From assembly GCA_947501355.1 (NCBI GenBank), contig CANMVA010000006.1:1-42060 (forward strand): a stretch of DNA of 42,060 nt. The letters are read 5' to 3'. The notes beneath the pieces were generated by a model. It was not told the DNA's origin. It saw nothing but the letters and a program-made list of their open reading frames with translations, and did not search any database. The translations under genes and the position numbers were made by a program. Origin of the DNA: an uncultured Paracoccaceae bacterium. GTDB lineage: Bacteria > Pseudomonadota > Alphaproteobacteria > Rhodobacterales > Rhodobacteraceae. The stretch's first letter is position 1. The number at the start of each line of letters is the position of its first letter. Positions 7,753-15,817 of this stretch are shown here, one piece after another.

Positions 7753-9539
7753 CTGAGCAGGGCGGCCCCAAGGCACAGCGTCAGACCTCCGACTGCGGCA
7801 AAGGTCCGATGGAATGCAGAGGACGTGCCGATCAGCCCTTGAGAAATTAAGCTGAGGCCGATGCCAACCAAGAAAAACGCGAGTAGCGCAGGAATAGGGT
7901 CGCTTGCGAGGCGGATCAGGGACGGATTCGCGATCATCGCCAAGGGAATGATGTAGAGACCGACGCCAAGCGCCATCGCGGTTAATGCGACCTTCAACCA
8001 GTTTTCCTGCACCATGCCGGCTGCGATGAAGACGGCCCCGCAAACAGGCGGGGTGATGGTTGAAAGCAGGGCGAACCAGAAGACGAAAAGATGGGCTTGG
8101 AGGGGTTGCAGCCCCAGCTCGATCAGCGCAGGGCCTGCGACAGAGACGCAAATGACGTAGGCGGCGGTTGTGGGGACCTCCATCCCCAGCAGGAGGCAGG
8201 CAAGCGCAGTAAGCAGGAGCGCGGGCCAGAGCGCGCCGCCGGAGCCGGACAGGATGACAGAGGTGATTTTGACGCCCAGTCCAGTGATGCCGAGCACGCC
8301 GATGATGATCGACGCGCAAATGATGATGGCGGCGATGAGTGCGACCTGTTTGCCAGCGTTGAGCATCGCGTCGGCGAGGCGGGTGAGGCCCTGATGCGGG
8401 TTGGGGCGCAGGGAGATATCGACGAATAGCAGGGCGAGGCCGGTGAAAATCGCCAAGGCGGCGGCGTATTGCGGGGTGAAGCCTGCGGCGAACATCGCGA
8501 CGAGCAGGGTCGTGAAGGGCACCATGAAGAAGGCCGAGGTGATCAGAACCTGACGGCGCGCGGGGCGCTGATCCTCGGGGATGGGTTGCAGGTCATAGCG
8601 GCTGGCAAACGCGTTGAGGCCTTGCCAGACCGTCGCGAAATAAAGGATTGCGGGCAGGAGCGCAGCGAGCATGATCTGGGGGTAGGGGACGCCTGTCAGC
8701 TCGACCATCACAAAGGCGCCCGCGCCCATGAGCGGCGGCATGATTTGCCCACCGGAGGAGGCCACGGCCTCTGTCGCGGCGGCGAGGCGTTTGGGGTAGC
8801 CGAGCTTGGTCATGGCGGGCAGGGTGACCGCCCCGGTGGAGGCGACATTGGCGGAAGCTGAGCCGGAAATCGACCCGAACAAGGCGGAACTGAGCACGGA
8901 GACCTTGGCGGCCCCGCCTTTGAGACGACCGGCCGCGGCAGCGGCGACGTTCATAAACCCCTGGCCCGCTTCGCCCGCATTCAGCACTGCGCCGAAGATC
9001 ACAAAGACCGCGACGACATTGACCGACACGCCGGTCAGGCTGCCCCAAAGGCCGCCTTCGGCCACAACGAGCGTGCCAAGGAAACTGCGCAAAGGGGTGC
9101 CTGCGTGGCCGAACTCACCGGGAATGTGCTGACCGAAGAGACCGTAGAGCAGGGCGGCGAGCGCGACGAGGGGCAGGGGCCAGCCAATCGCACGGCGCGC
9201 GCCCTCCATCGCGATGAGCAGAAGGGTGACGGCAAGGGCGACCTGAAAGCCATCCTCAAGAAAGCCGTATTGGTTGCGCAGCATCTGGTGGTTCAGCGCG
9301 ATCCAGAGGCATCCGCCGACGCCAAGCGCCGTTAGAACGGCGCCGCTCCAAAGCGCAAAGGACGTCTGAGTGGCGAACAGAAACACCCATGGCAGGATCA
9401 GCGCCATGTGGAGCGGGCGGGCCATCAGATTGGGGACCAGCCCGTAAAAGATCAGCCCCAGATGGAACGCGGCGGTGAGGGTGCCAAGGGCAATCCAGAT
9501 CCGCCGCGCCGCGATGGGCGCGTCTGCCGTGACGTCCAT
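7749..9539 (-). CDS. TRAP transporter fused permease (4TM/12TM, TAXI-associated)
   Basis: Inner-membrane permease of a tripartite ATP-independent periplasmic transporter, using an ion gradient to import a substrate delivered by the periplasmic receptor. The 596-residue protein is hydrophobic throughout. The N-terminal third corresponds to the small DctQ-like subunit and the rest to the large DctM subunit, as in fused TAXI-type permeases. Landmarks are GGLWGSLTGVSVNVVAVFVIFGAVL, FGSISGSASANVASTGAVTLPAM (the classic SGSxxANVxxTG loop), GQIMPPLMGAGAFVM and VPTTAAYVICVSVAGPAL. It is the second gene of an operon with the TAXI receptor, 15 bp downstream. The substrate is not predictable from sequence. 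Confidence 0.93.
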   Translation of the reverse strand: MDVTADAPIAARRIWIALGTLTAAFHLGLIFYGLVPNLMARPLHMALILPWVFLFATQTSFALWSGAVLTALGVGGCLWIALNHQMLRNQYGFLEDGFQVALAVTLLLIAMEGARRAIGWPLPLVALAALLYGLFGQHIPGEFGHAGTPLRSFLGTLVVAEGGLWGSLTGVSVNVVAVFVIFGAVLNAGEAGQGFMNVAAAAAGRLKGGAAKVSVLSSALFGSISGSASANVASTGAVTLPAMTKLGYPKRLAAATEAVASSGGQIMPPLMGAGAFVMVELTGVPYPQIMLAALLPAILYFATVWQGLNAFASRYDLQPIPEDQRPARRQVLITSAFFMVPFTTLLVAMFAAGFTPQYAAALAIFTGLALLFVDISLRPNPHQGLTRLADAMLNAGKQVALIAAIIICASIIIGVLGITGLGVKITSVILSGSGGALWPALLLTALACLLLGMEVPTTAAYVICVSVAGPALIELGLQPLQAHLFVFWFALLSTITPPVCGAVFIAAGMVQENWLKVALTAMALGVGLYIIPLAMIANPSLIRLASDPIPALLAFFLVGIGLSLISQGLIGTSSAFHRTFAAVGGLTLCLGAALLS

Positions 9540-9554
9540 AAAGGGCGGGTCCGC

Positions 9555-10511
9555 TTACATATGCGCGTCGCTGAGCGTCGCACCGATTTCCTTGTAGTAG
9601 CGCAGCGCACCGGGGTGGATCGCAGAGGTGATATTGCTGAGCATATCAACCGACACACCGTCCCACCATTTTGCGTCACCGGCCATGCTCTCCTTGGTTT
9701 CCCAATAGGTCTTGGTCAGCTGATAGGCGGTTTCCTCGTCCATTTTGGAGGTGGTGTAGGCGACCACAGGCAGGGAGGTCGTGGCGATATCCGCATCCTG
9801 CCCGGTATAGGTGCCTGCCGGGATCGTCAGCGCGGTGCGCTTGGTTTCGGCGATCTGCTCGTCCGAGAGCGACAGCACCGTCACACCGGTGGAGGCCGCG
9901 GCCTCGATCACATTGGGGGCAGGGTAGGAGCCTGCGGTGACAAACCCGTCAATCTGCCCGTTCTTCAAGGCGCTGACGGCGTTTGAAAGCTCCACATCGG
10001 CGATGTTCACTTTGCCCTCAAGGCCGAACATCTCGATATATTTCGCGCCTTCCCGCGCCCCGAAAGAGCCGCTGCCCAGCAGGATCGTCTTGCCTTCCAT
10101 TCCGGCGAAATCGGTCACGCCGCTGGCCTCGGACATGACGAAATGCATCGTCAGGGACGGAATTGGAAACAGGGCACGGATCTCGTCAAAGGCCGGGTCG
10201 CCCTTGCCTTCGAACATCGCTTTGCCGCCTTGCGCCAGACCGATCAGGGCAGGGGGCGTGGTGAAGACGTAGTCGCCCCCCCGCGCGCGCACTTCCATCA
10301 CGTTCTGCACAGAGCCTTGGCTTTCCTCGACCGTGACCGAAATCTCGCCGCCGGAGCCTTCTTTCATCGCTTCCGAGATTTGCACGGCCATCTGAAAATA
10401 AGATGACCCGGCCTTGGCGGATTTGTAGGTGACGCGGGTTTCGGCAAATGCGGTCGTGCCCAGCAGGCAGATCGCGGCGGTCGCAAGACCGAATGATTTC
10501 AGAAATGTCAT
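9555..10511 (-). CDS. TAXI-family TRAP transporter substrate-binding protein
   Basis: Periplasmic receptor for the fused TRAP permease downstream. The start MTFLKSFGLATAAICLLGTTAFA at 10511 begins with a clear signal peptide, and GGGAGGACTTAC lies just upstream as a ribosome site; the longer open frame to 10796 has no such support. The mature protein (about 295 residues) shows the TAXI features TYKSAKAGSSYFQMAVQISEAM, SQGSVQNVMEVRARGGDYVFTTPPAL, GKTILLGSGSFGAREGAKYIEMFGL and GQIDGFVTAGSYPAPNVIEAA. TAXI receptors often bind glutamate or C4-type acids, but this one cannot be assigned. It is probably transcribed from within 10512-10864. Confidence 0.92.
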   Translation of the reverse strand: MTFLKSFGLATAAICLLGTTAFAETRVTYKSAKAGSSYFQMAVQISEAMKEGSGGEISVTVEESQGSVQNVMEVRARGGDYVFTTPPALIGLAQGGKAMFEGKGDPAFDEIRALFPIPSLTMHFVMSEASGVTDFAGMEGKTILLGSGSFGAREGAKYIEMFGLEGKVNIADVELSNAVSALKNGQIDGFVTAGSYPAPNVIEAAASTGVTVLSLSDEQIAETKRTALTIPAGTYTGQDADIATTSLPVVAYTTSKMDEETAYQLTKTYWETKESMAGDAKWWDGVSVDMLSNITSAIHPGALRYYKEIGATLSDAHM

Positions 10512-10864
10512 GTAAGTCCTCCCAAACTTTATGGGTGAAGTCTTGCCCGACCGCCGGGCGAGCGCAAGGTTAAGATCGAGAAAGCACTGGAAGCAGGTCT
10601 GCGGGGTCCGCGGCGCGACTTGCAGGAGGCAATCAGCGGCTTGCTGAGAGGTTGGAGAGCTTTCTGAGCCAGATACAACACTCTGACGGCGTCGGCGCAG
10701 AAACGTTTGATTGGCCGGATCGGTCGATGCAGTGGTCGCGGAACAGGCTTCGTCTTTGTAGATATGAAACCCGCGAGTCTCGAACAGGAGACCCAAATGA
10801 TAACGACAAACGAATCTGATCCTGCAAGCAAGCAGTCGCTTTTGATTCAGATCGACGCAACCCT
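10512..10864. other. Non-coding stretch between the TAXI gene and the secretion adaptor gene
   Basis: About 350 bp that must contain the promoter of the TAXI-TRAP operon and the 3' end of the secretion operon. Short open frames here (for example 10707-10919 on the plus strand) have unlikely composition and overlap the adaptor gene antisense. I see no terminator, repeat or copy of the island's inverted repeat. Confidence 0.5.
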
Positions 10865-12163
10865 CTACTCTTCACGAAACGCGCGGGAAAGATGGTCTGT
10901 GACGGGTTGTGTGACGTAGCTGAGCGGCGTTCGAGTATCCGTTTTCGCAAACACATCGACGGGCATACCAGGTTGAAGCGTGCGAGTGCCCAATGTCGCA
11001 TAGGTCTTTTCGTCAACTGAAACGATTGCTTCGAAATACGGCGCACCAGTAGTGCCATCAACTAAGGTGTCGGCTGAGACGCGTTGGATTTCACCGCTGC
11101 CCTCCGGCATGCTGTGACGGGAGAACGAGGAAAAGACCAATGTCACGTCTTGCCCGCTGTAGACTTGGTCGATGTGCAACGGATCAATGCGCGCGGCCAC
11201 ATGAAGCGGTTGATCGCTGGGCACAATGTAAAGCGCAGGCTCTGCTGCGGTGAGGACCGCATGCTCCGCGAATATGCGAGAGCCGTGGACTGTTCCGTCT
11301 ACAGGCGAGACAATGCGCAATCGTCCCAAACGCTCCTGCACGACTAAGCGTCTTTGCAAGAGCTGCCCGGATTTTGCCGAGATCTCTTGAAGAGCTACGA
11401 TAGCCCCTTCCCGCCGTGCTTCCTTCAATTGGGTTTTCTGAAACTCCAAAGCTGCACTTCGTGACTTCGCTTCAGCGATTTGCGCCTGCAGACGACCGAT
11501 TTCTCCAGAGAGTTCTGCATCCGAGCGGTGCAAGTCACGCATACGGTTTTTCTGAACCAAGCCCTGTTTAAAAAGGCCACGAACGTCGTCCCGTTCTGAG
11601 CGGACAAGACTCAGCTGGTTTTGCAGCGCTGAAAGTTGAGCTTCAAAACCCTGTATCTGATGGTCAATTTGGACCTGCTGCGCGTCGATCTGCGTTTCCT
11701 CGTACTGCGCGGTATCAAGGCGTGCATCGAAAAGCGCCGTTTCTTCTTTTTGCAATTGGCGAACACTCAGCACCGAGAATGTCGAAAAATCCGCAATCGC
11801 ATTAAATCGGATCGCGTTTCGGCCATCACGTTCGGCTTCCAACCGATCCCGACGGGTGTTCATTTCAGCAAGCTGGCGCTCAATGTCGGCCAACTCTGAC
11901 CTGAGATATGTTCCATCCAACTCCAATAGCAAATCACCGGCTGCGACCACGTCTCCGTCGCGCGCGTGGATGGCGGCAACCACACCACCGTCTGCGTGTT
12001 GCACGACTTGCCGATCGTTTTCCACTTTGACGACGCCTGTTGTGACGACAGCACCTGCGATCTCTGTGCGCGTCGCCCACACGCCAACCCCGATGAACAG
12101 GATCGCACATGCGGTGAAGCCAACAACAAGGGGCAGACGGGCATTCATGGGCTGCAATGTCAT
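10865..12163 (-). CDS. Type I secretion membrane-fusion (HlyD/PrtE-family) adaptor
   Basis: This adaptor bridges the inner-membrane ABC exporter and an outer-membrane TolC-like channel. It has 432 residues: a short cytoplasmic N terminus, one membrane helix (about 10-30, LPLVVGFTACAILFIGVGVWA), a lipoyl/barrel half-motif (VVQHADGGVVAAIHARDGDVVAAGDLLLELD) and a long coiled-coil hairpin (about 95-285, rich in E, Q, R and L). The closing half-motif is RLRIVSPVDGTVHGSRIFAEHAVLTAAEPALYIVP, followed by a beta domain ending TQPVTDHLSRAFREE. It overlaps the ABC gene by four bases (ATGA). No TolC homologue is on this replicon, so a chromosomal one must be used. The RTX protein at 19267-21828 is the obvious cargo. 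Confidence 0.93.
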   Translation of the reverse strand: MTLQPMNARLPLVVGFTACAILFIGVGVWATRTEIAGAVVTTGVVKVENDRQVVQHADGGVVAAIHARDGDVVAAGDLLLELDGTYLRSELADIERQLAEMNTRRDRLEAERDGRNAIRFNAIADFSTFSVLSVRQLQKEETALFDARLDTAQYEETQIDAQQVQIDHQIQGFEAQLSALQNQLSLVRSERDDVRGLFKQGLVQKNRMRDLHRSDAELSGEIGRLQAQIAEAKSRSAALEFQKTQLKEARREGAIVALQEISAKSGQLLQRRLVVQERLGRLRIVSPVDGTVHGSRIFAEHAVLTAAEPALYIVPSDQPLHVAARIDPLHIDQVYSGQDVTLVFSSFSRHSMPEGSGEIQRVSADTLVDGTTGAPYFEAIVSVDEKTYATLGTRTLQPGMPVDVFAKTDTRTPLSYVTQPVTDHLSRAFREE

Positions 12164-13848
12164 GCTGATTTCCTTTCGTTCGGAGTTGGTGCTGAAACGG
12201 GCACGGTATCCGCTTGATCAGACAGAATGGTGTCGCGCAAACCGCCTGCTTTGACGCGCCCTTGTTCCAAAACAATGATCTGGTCGCAGTCCGTGACCGA
12301 GGAGGGACGATGCGTCATAATCACGACTGCTTTGCCTGCGGCTTTCATCGTCTGGATTGCCTCATGTAAGGCGGCCATTCCGTCTGCATCTAGGGCAGCT
12401 GCTGGTTCATCCAGAATAAGTAACGCAGGATCATGATAGAGTGCGCGCGCCAGGCATAGGCCTTGCTTTAACCCACCCGCGAGGTGCAGAGCACCCTCAC
12501 CGATTGTCGTGTCATAGCCGTTTGGCAAAGACAGGACTGCCTCATGCACGCCTGCGCGTTGGGCTGCGCGCACGACCCGCGCAGCATCTGGCTGCGTCAA
12601 CATATGGGCAATATTCTCAGAAACGGTCGCTGAAAACAGCTGTGCGTCTTGCGCAACATAGCCAACATATCGCCCCAAAGCGCCCGTTTCGTACTGATTA
12701 AGTGTTGCGCCGCCCAAACGCACCTCTCCTGCTGCGGGCGTCTGCAGACCTGTAAGCACGCGCGCCAATGTGCTTTTGCCCGCACCGCTGCGCCCGATGA
12801 TGCCCACTGCCTGTCCGGGAGTGACATCAAAGGACACATTCCGCAGCAAAGGCCGGCTCGCGTCTGGCGACAGAAGTGAGATTGCGCGCACAGATAACTG
12901 AGCATCCGGTGCGGGCAGTTGTGTCGGCCGTCCGTTGGTGGATTGCTGTTCAAGTAATGGACGCAGTGCGCCCCATGCGGAGCGGGCTTGTTGCAAGAAG
13001 CCCCATTGACCGATGATCGCATCAACCGGTGCAAATGCGCGGCCCATCAAGATCGAACAGGCGATCATGGCGCCGGCGGTGAGTTGCTGTTGCAAAACAA
13101 ACCATGCGCCGACAGCAAGCACGGCGGATTGCAGGAACAACCGGAAGCCTTTTGAAAACGCCGCAAACGAACTGGTCAAAGTTGTGGCACGCATCGCCAC
13201 ACGGATCGAGCCGTCTTGGAGGCCCGCATAACGTGACAGGATTGCGTCTTGCATTCCGTTCGAGTTGACGACGTCTTTCTGCGCCAAGCTGCCCAAGGCA
13301 AGGGTATTGGCAGATCTGTTCAGATCAGCGCTGTCTTTAATGCTGCGCGCAGTCAGGGCCTGGTTCAGTAGAGCAACACAGATCAGTACCCCGCCCCCCG
13401 CGACAGCGACCCACCCTAGGGCGGGATGGAAGGCGAAAAGGACACTTATGAACAAAGGGGTCCAAGGCAAGTCGAACAAGGCCAGCACGATCGGAGATGC
13501 ACAGAAGCTGCGGATCGTCTCCAGATCCGTCAGGGTTGCGGGAGATGACTTGTGTGCGCCCGTCATCATCGCGGTAAAGACGCGGCCGCGCAGCATGGTT
13601 TGAGTTTGAACGCCGACAAAGGCTATGATGCGCCCTCGGGCAAATTCGAACGCGGCAAAGAGCGCATAGAGCAGCGCAACCAATGCAAACAACGCCAACA
13701 GTGTCTCTTCTGAACGGGAGGTCAAAACACGATCATAGACCTGCAGCATGAACAGCGGACCAGTCAGCATGAGGAGGTTGCACATGACGCTGAAGAGCGC
13801 TGTTGCAGCAATCAGCCTGCCAAATCTGGGGGTCGTTATATGGGTCAT
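12160..13848 (-). CDS. Type I secretion ABC transporter (PrtD/HlyB-like, no peptidase domain)
   Basis: Energises export of RTX proteins. ATG at 13848 (MTHITTPRFGRLI) has a nearby GGCGAG site; the upstream frame to 13956 is non-coding. The 562-residue protein has a six-helix membrane domain (about 10-285) and one ATPase domain with Walker A GRSGAGKST (352-360), Q loop VAQDAQLF (398-405), Walker B LLILDE (476-481), D-loop AALD and switch His513. The C-loop reads LAGGL (456-460) instead of the usual LSGGQ, followed by KQGLCLARAL rather than xQRIALARA. Whether this changes activity is unknown. The gene is first in the operon with the adaptor; a perfect CTATCC-N4-GGATAG repeat lies about 106 bp upstream. 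Confidence 0.93.
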   Translation of the reverse strand: MTHITTPRFGRLIAATALFSVMCNLLMLTGPLFMLQVYDRVLTSRSEETLLALFALVALLYALFAAFEFARGRIIAFVGVQTQTMLRGRVFTAMMTGAHKSSPATLTDLETIRSFCASPIVLALFDLPWTPLFISVLFAFHPALGWVAVAGGGVLICVALLNQALTARSIKDSADLNRSANTLALGSLAQKDVVNSNGMQDAILSRYAGLQDGSIRVAMRATTLTSSFAAFSKGFRLFLQSAVLAVGAWFVLQQQLTAGAMIACSILMGRAFAPVDAIIGQWGFLQQARSAWGALRPLLEQQSTNGRPTQLPAPDAQLSVRAISLLSPDASRPLLRNVSFDVTPGQAVGIIGRSGAGKSTLARVLTGLQTPAAGEVRLGGATLNQYETGALGRYVGYVAQDAQLFSATVSENIAHMLTQPDAARVVRAAQRAGVHEAVLSLPNGYDTTIGEGALHLAGGLKQGLCLARALYHDPALLILDEPAAALDADGMAALHEAIQTMKAAGKAVVIMTHRPSSVTDCDQIIVLEQGRVKAGGLRDTILSDQADTVPVSAPTPNERKSA

Positions 13849-13946
13849 GTCATCTCGCCGGTTTAGATTTTCAAAACTTGACCAAGGACTTGTGCCTCGG
13901 CCGTGTGGTTGGCGAAAATCTGACCGTAACGGCTTTGCGTCACAAT

Positions 13947-13962
13947 CTATCCACACGGATAG
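13947..13962. promoter_or_regulatory. Island inverted repeat, site A (perfect copy)
   Basis: CTATCC-ACAC-GGATAG, a perfect 6+4+6 inverted repeat. It lies in the divergent region between the secretion ABC gene (start 13848, about 106 bp away) and the globin gene (start 14120, about 165 bp away). Its distance from the ABC start matches those of sites D, E and F from their genes. It is a candidate operator for the LuxR-type regulator at 18634-19245. Confidence 0.75.
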
Positions 13963-14119
13963 TCAGGCGCACATCGGGGTATATCGGCACATGTGACCCT
14001 TGCTGATCCGAGACAGGCAGCACGCCCAGCACACCGGAAGGCCCCAAAACCCGTTTGTTGCTGGTCATTTCGCGATGTGACGCGCTACCCTACGCACAGA
14101 GAGATGAGGACCAATAGAC

Positions 14120-14524
14120 ATGGATACGCACGACCGCATCCGGGACACATGGGCGAAAGCCATCGTGCACCGGGAAACCCTCTCCAGCCGGTTTTACGCG
14201 TTGCTGTTTCAAAAGGCGCCTGAAACTCAGGTGCTCTTTAACGGAGATATGCAAGCCCAAGGTGTAAAGCTGATCAATACTTTGAATTTCATCGTCGATC
14301 ATCTGGATGAGCCGGATCAGCTGCTCCCTGCCGCACGCGATCTTGCGATCCGTCACGTGTCCTACGGGGTCGCCCCGGAACAATATGATGTGGTGGGCGC
14401 ATGTTTGATCGAGGCGATGCAATCCATTCTGGGGGTGGAGTTTGATGAGGCCGCGCAAAACGACTGGGCTGAAACATACGGTGGCTTGGTCGGCCATATG
14501 CTGCCCGTCGCCTACCCTAGCTGA
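14120..14524 (+). CDS. Single-domain bacterial globin (Vitreoscilla haemoglobin type)
   Basis: A 134-residue haem protein of the VHb/flavohaemoglobin globin class, able to bind O2, CO or NO. The sequence follows the family closely: LSSRFYALLFQKAPETQVLFNGDMQAQGVKLINTLNFIVDHLD with Phe40 at the CD1 position and Gln47 in the distal E7 region. AIRHVSYGVAPEQYDVVGACLIEAMQSILG holds the proximal ligand His79, and WAETYGGLVGHM closes the fold. There is no reductase domain. ATG 14120 follows GAGGACCAATAGAC. It sits directly upstream of the FIST-kinase-regulator operon, with two inverted repeats in the gap, which suggests a role in NO or oxygen handling tied to that pathway. Confidence 0.92.
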   Translation: MDTHDRIRDTWAKAIVHRETLSSRFYALLFQKAPETQVLFNGDMQAQGVKLINTLNFIVDHLDEPDQLLPAARDLAIRHVSYGVAPEQYDVVGACLIEAMQSILGVEFDEAAQNDWAETYGGLVGHMLPVAYPS

Positions 14525-14540
14525 CTATACTTAAGGATAG
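14525..14540. promoter_or_regulatory. Island inverted repeat, site B
   Basis: CTATAC-TTAA-GGATAG, one mismatch from the perfect repeat, with an extra GA/TC pair on each side. It begins at the base after the globin stop codon. It is centred about 52 bp upstream of the start point predicted from the TATAAT box at 14573-14578, a typical activator position. Confidence 0.7.
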
Positions 14541-14572
14541 TCGAATATCCACATGCGACACGGCACACAGCC

Positions 14573-14578
14573 TATAAT
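14573..14578 (+). promoter_or_regulatory. Consensus -10 box of the FIST-kinase-regulator operon
   Basis: A perfect TATAAT lies 34 bp before the FIST start codon, but the 17-18 bp upstream positions (CACATG/CCACAT) do not resemble TTGACA. A good -10 without a -35 suggests an activator-dependent promoter. Site B lies upstream of it and site C just downstream of the predicted start near 14585. Confidence 0.5.
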
Positions 14579-14589
14579 CCAGTTAACTC

Positions 14590-14605
14590 CTATCAAAAAG
14601 GATAG
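14590..14605 (+). promoter_or_regulatory. Island inverted repeat, site C, overlapping the FIST ribosome-binding site
   Basis: CTATCA-AAAA-GGATAG, one mismatch from the perfect repeat. The wider sequence TCCTATC-AAAAAG-GATAGGA (14588-14607) has 7-bp arms, and the right arm contains the AGGA Shine-Dalgarno 4 bases before ATG 14612. It could act as a DNA operator giving feedback repression, or as an RNA hairpin hiding the ribosome site, or both. Confidence 0.65.
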
Positions 14606-14611
14606 GACCTG

Positions 14612-15808
14612 ATGCGCATTCACACAGTTAACAGCTCGAACCCGGACACCACAGCCGCCTTTGAAGAGATGAGGGCGTCTTTGCAGGCTAAATGTCCTGA
14701 GCCCAGCTTTGTGTTCCTGGCATGCAACGTTCTGCACAAGGCTGACGCTGTGCGAACAGAGCTTGGCCAACTTGGTGCAGGTGCAGCACATGGCGCGTCC
14801 TCCTGCCTGGGCACGATGACCGATGCAGGAGATCTGACCCAAGACGGCGCTGGTATTGCGCTCTTTGCTATCGCGGATTCTGAGGGAGACTACGGAACCG
14901 GGTTTCAGACGGTCACCGAGAACGCCCGCGCAGCAGCGCAGGCCGCTACGAAAGAGGCTTTGTCTGCCGCGGATCGTGTGGGCGAAATCCCGGATGTTGT
15001 GTGGGTCACCGCCACACCGGGCCAGGAAGAGGATGTGCTGGCCGGCATCGAAGATATCATCGGAACAGACGTTCCAATCATCGGCGGAAGTGCCGCTGAC
15101 AACTCCGTCAGTGGCGAGTGGTATGTCCTGACCCCCCAACAGTCCGGCGATCAGGCTGTTGTTGTGTCGGTGCTTTTTCCATCGACCGATGTGTCCTTTG
15201 CCTATCTCAATGGCTATGCACCCACTGCGCATCAGGGCGTGGTAACCAAGGTTGAAGGGCGCAAGCTGATCGAAATTGATCACCGCCCGGCGATGGAGGT
15301 CTATGATGCCTGGACTGATGCAGTGTTTGAAACACCGTCTGCAAGCGAGACCGAGAATATTCTGTCTGCCGCAACGCTCTGGCCCATTGGGCGTGAGGTG
15401 TCACGGGTACAGGGCATTGCGCATTACCTGTTGGCGCACCCGGCGATCGCCAATGGTGACGGATCACTCGACCTTTTTGCCGATTTGAACCCCGGGGAAA
15501 AGATCACGCAAATGTCTGGCACATCCACGGCTTTGGCCAAACGCGCGGAACGTGTCGCGCGGCAGGCCCGCCCCCGTGCAGATGGCCCAATAGCCGGGGC
15601 GCTCATGGTCTATTGCGGCGGCTGTATGTTGAGCATCCGTGACAAGATGGATGTTGTTCTGAAAGGCACCACAGACGCCCTTGATGGCGCGCCGTTTTTG
15701 ACGCACTTTTCCTTTGGAGAACAAGGACAAGTGGTTGGCGGTGGAAACAGGCATGGGAATTTGATGATCTCATGTCTTGTTTTTGCCGGGTCCGACGACC
15801 CGAGTTGA
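14612..15808 (+). CDS. FIST-domain sensor protein (NosP-like, candidate nitric-oxide sensor)
   Basis: A 398-residue cytoplasmic protein with FIST_N (about 30-215) and FIST_C (about 225-385) regions: FVFLACNVLHKADAVRTELGQL, GASSCLGTMTDAG, VWVTATPGQEEDVLAGIEDIIG, VPIIGGSAADN, then FAYLNGYAPT, VTKVEGRKLIEIDHRPAMEVYDAW, HPAIANGDGSLDLFADLNPGEKI and GALMVYCGGCMLSIRDKMD. FIST proteins encoded beside histidine kinases include NosP of Pseudomonas, a haem protein that binds NO and controls its partner kinase. Here the kinase gene starts 9 bp downstream, which supports that role, but haem binding cannot be seen from sequence. FIST domains were first proposed as small-ligand sensors, so another ligand is possible. 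Confidence 0.85.
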   Translation: MRIHTVNSSNPDTTAAFEEMRASLQAKCPEPSFVFLACNVLHKADAVRTELGQLGAGAAHGASSCLGTMTDAGDLTQDGAGIALFAIADSEGDYGTGFQTVTENARAAAQAATKEALSAADRVGEIPDVVWVTATPGQEEDVLAGIEDIIGTDVPIIGGSAADNSVSGEWYVLTPQQSGDQAVVVSVLFPSTDVSFAYLNGYAPTAHQGVVTKVEGRKLIEIDHRPAMEVYDAWTDAVFETPSASETENILSAATLWPIGREVSRVQGIAHYLLAHPAIANGDGSLDLFADLNPGEKITQMSGTSTALAKRAERVARQARPRADGPIAGALMVYCGGCMLSIRDKMDVVLKGTTDALDGAPFLTHFSFGEQGQVVGGGNRHGNLMISCLVFAGSDDPS

Positions 15809-15817
15809 TGGAGCGGT

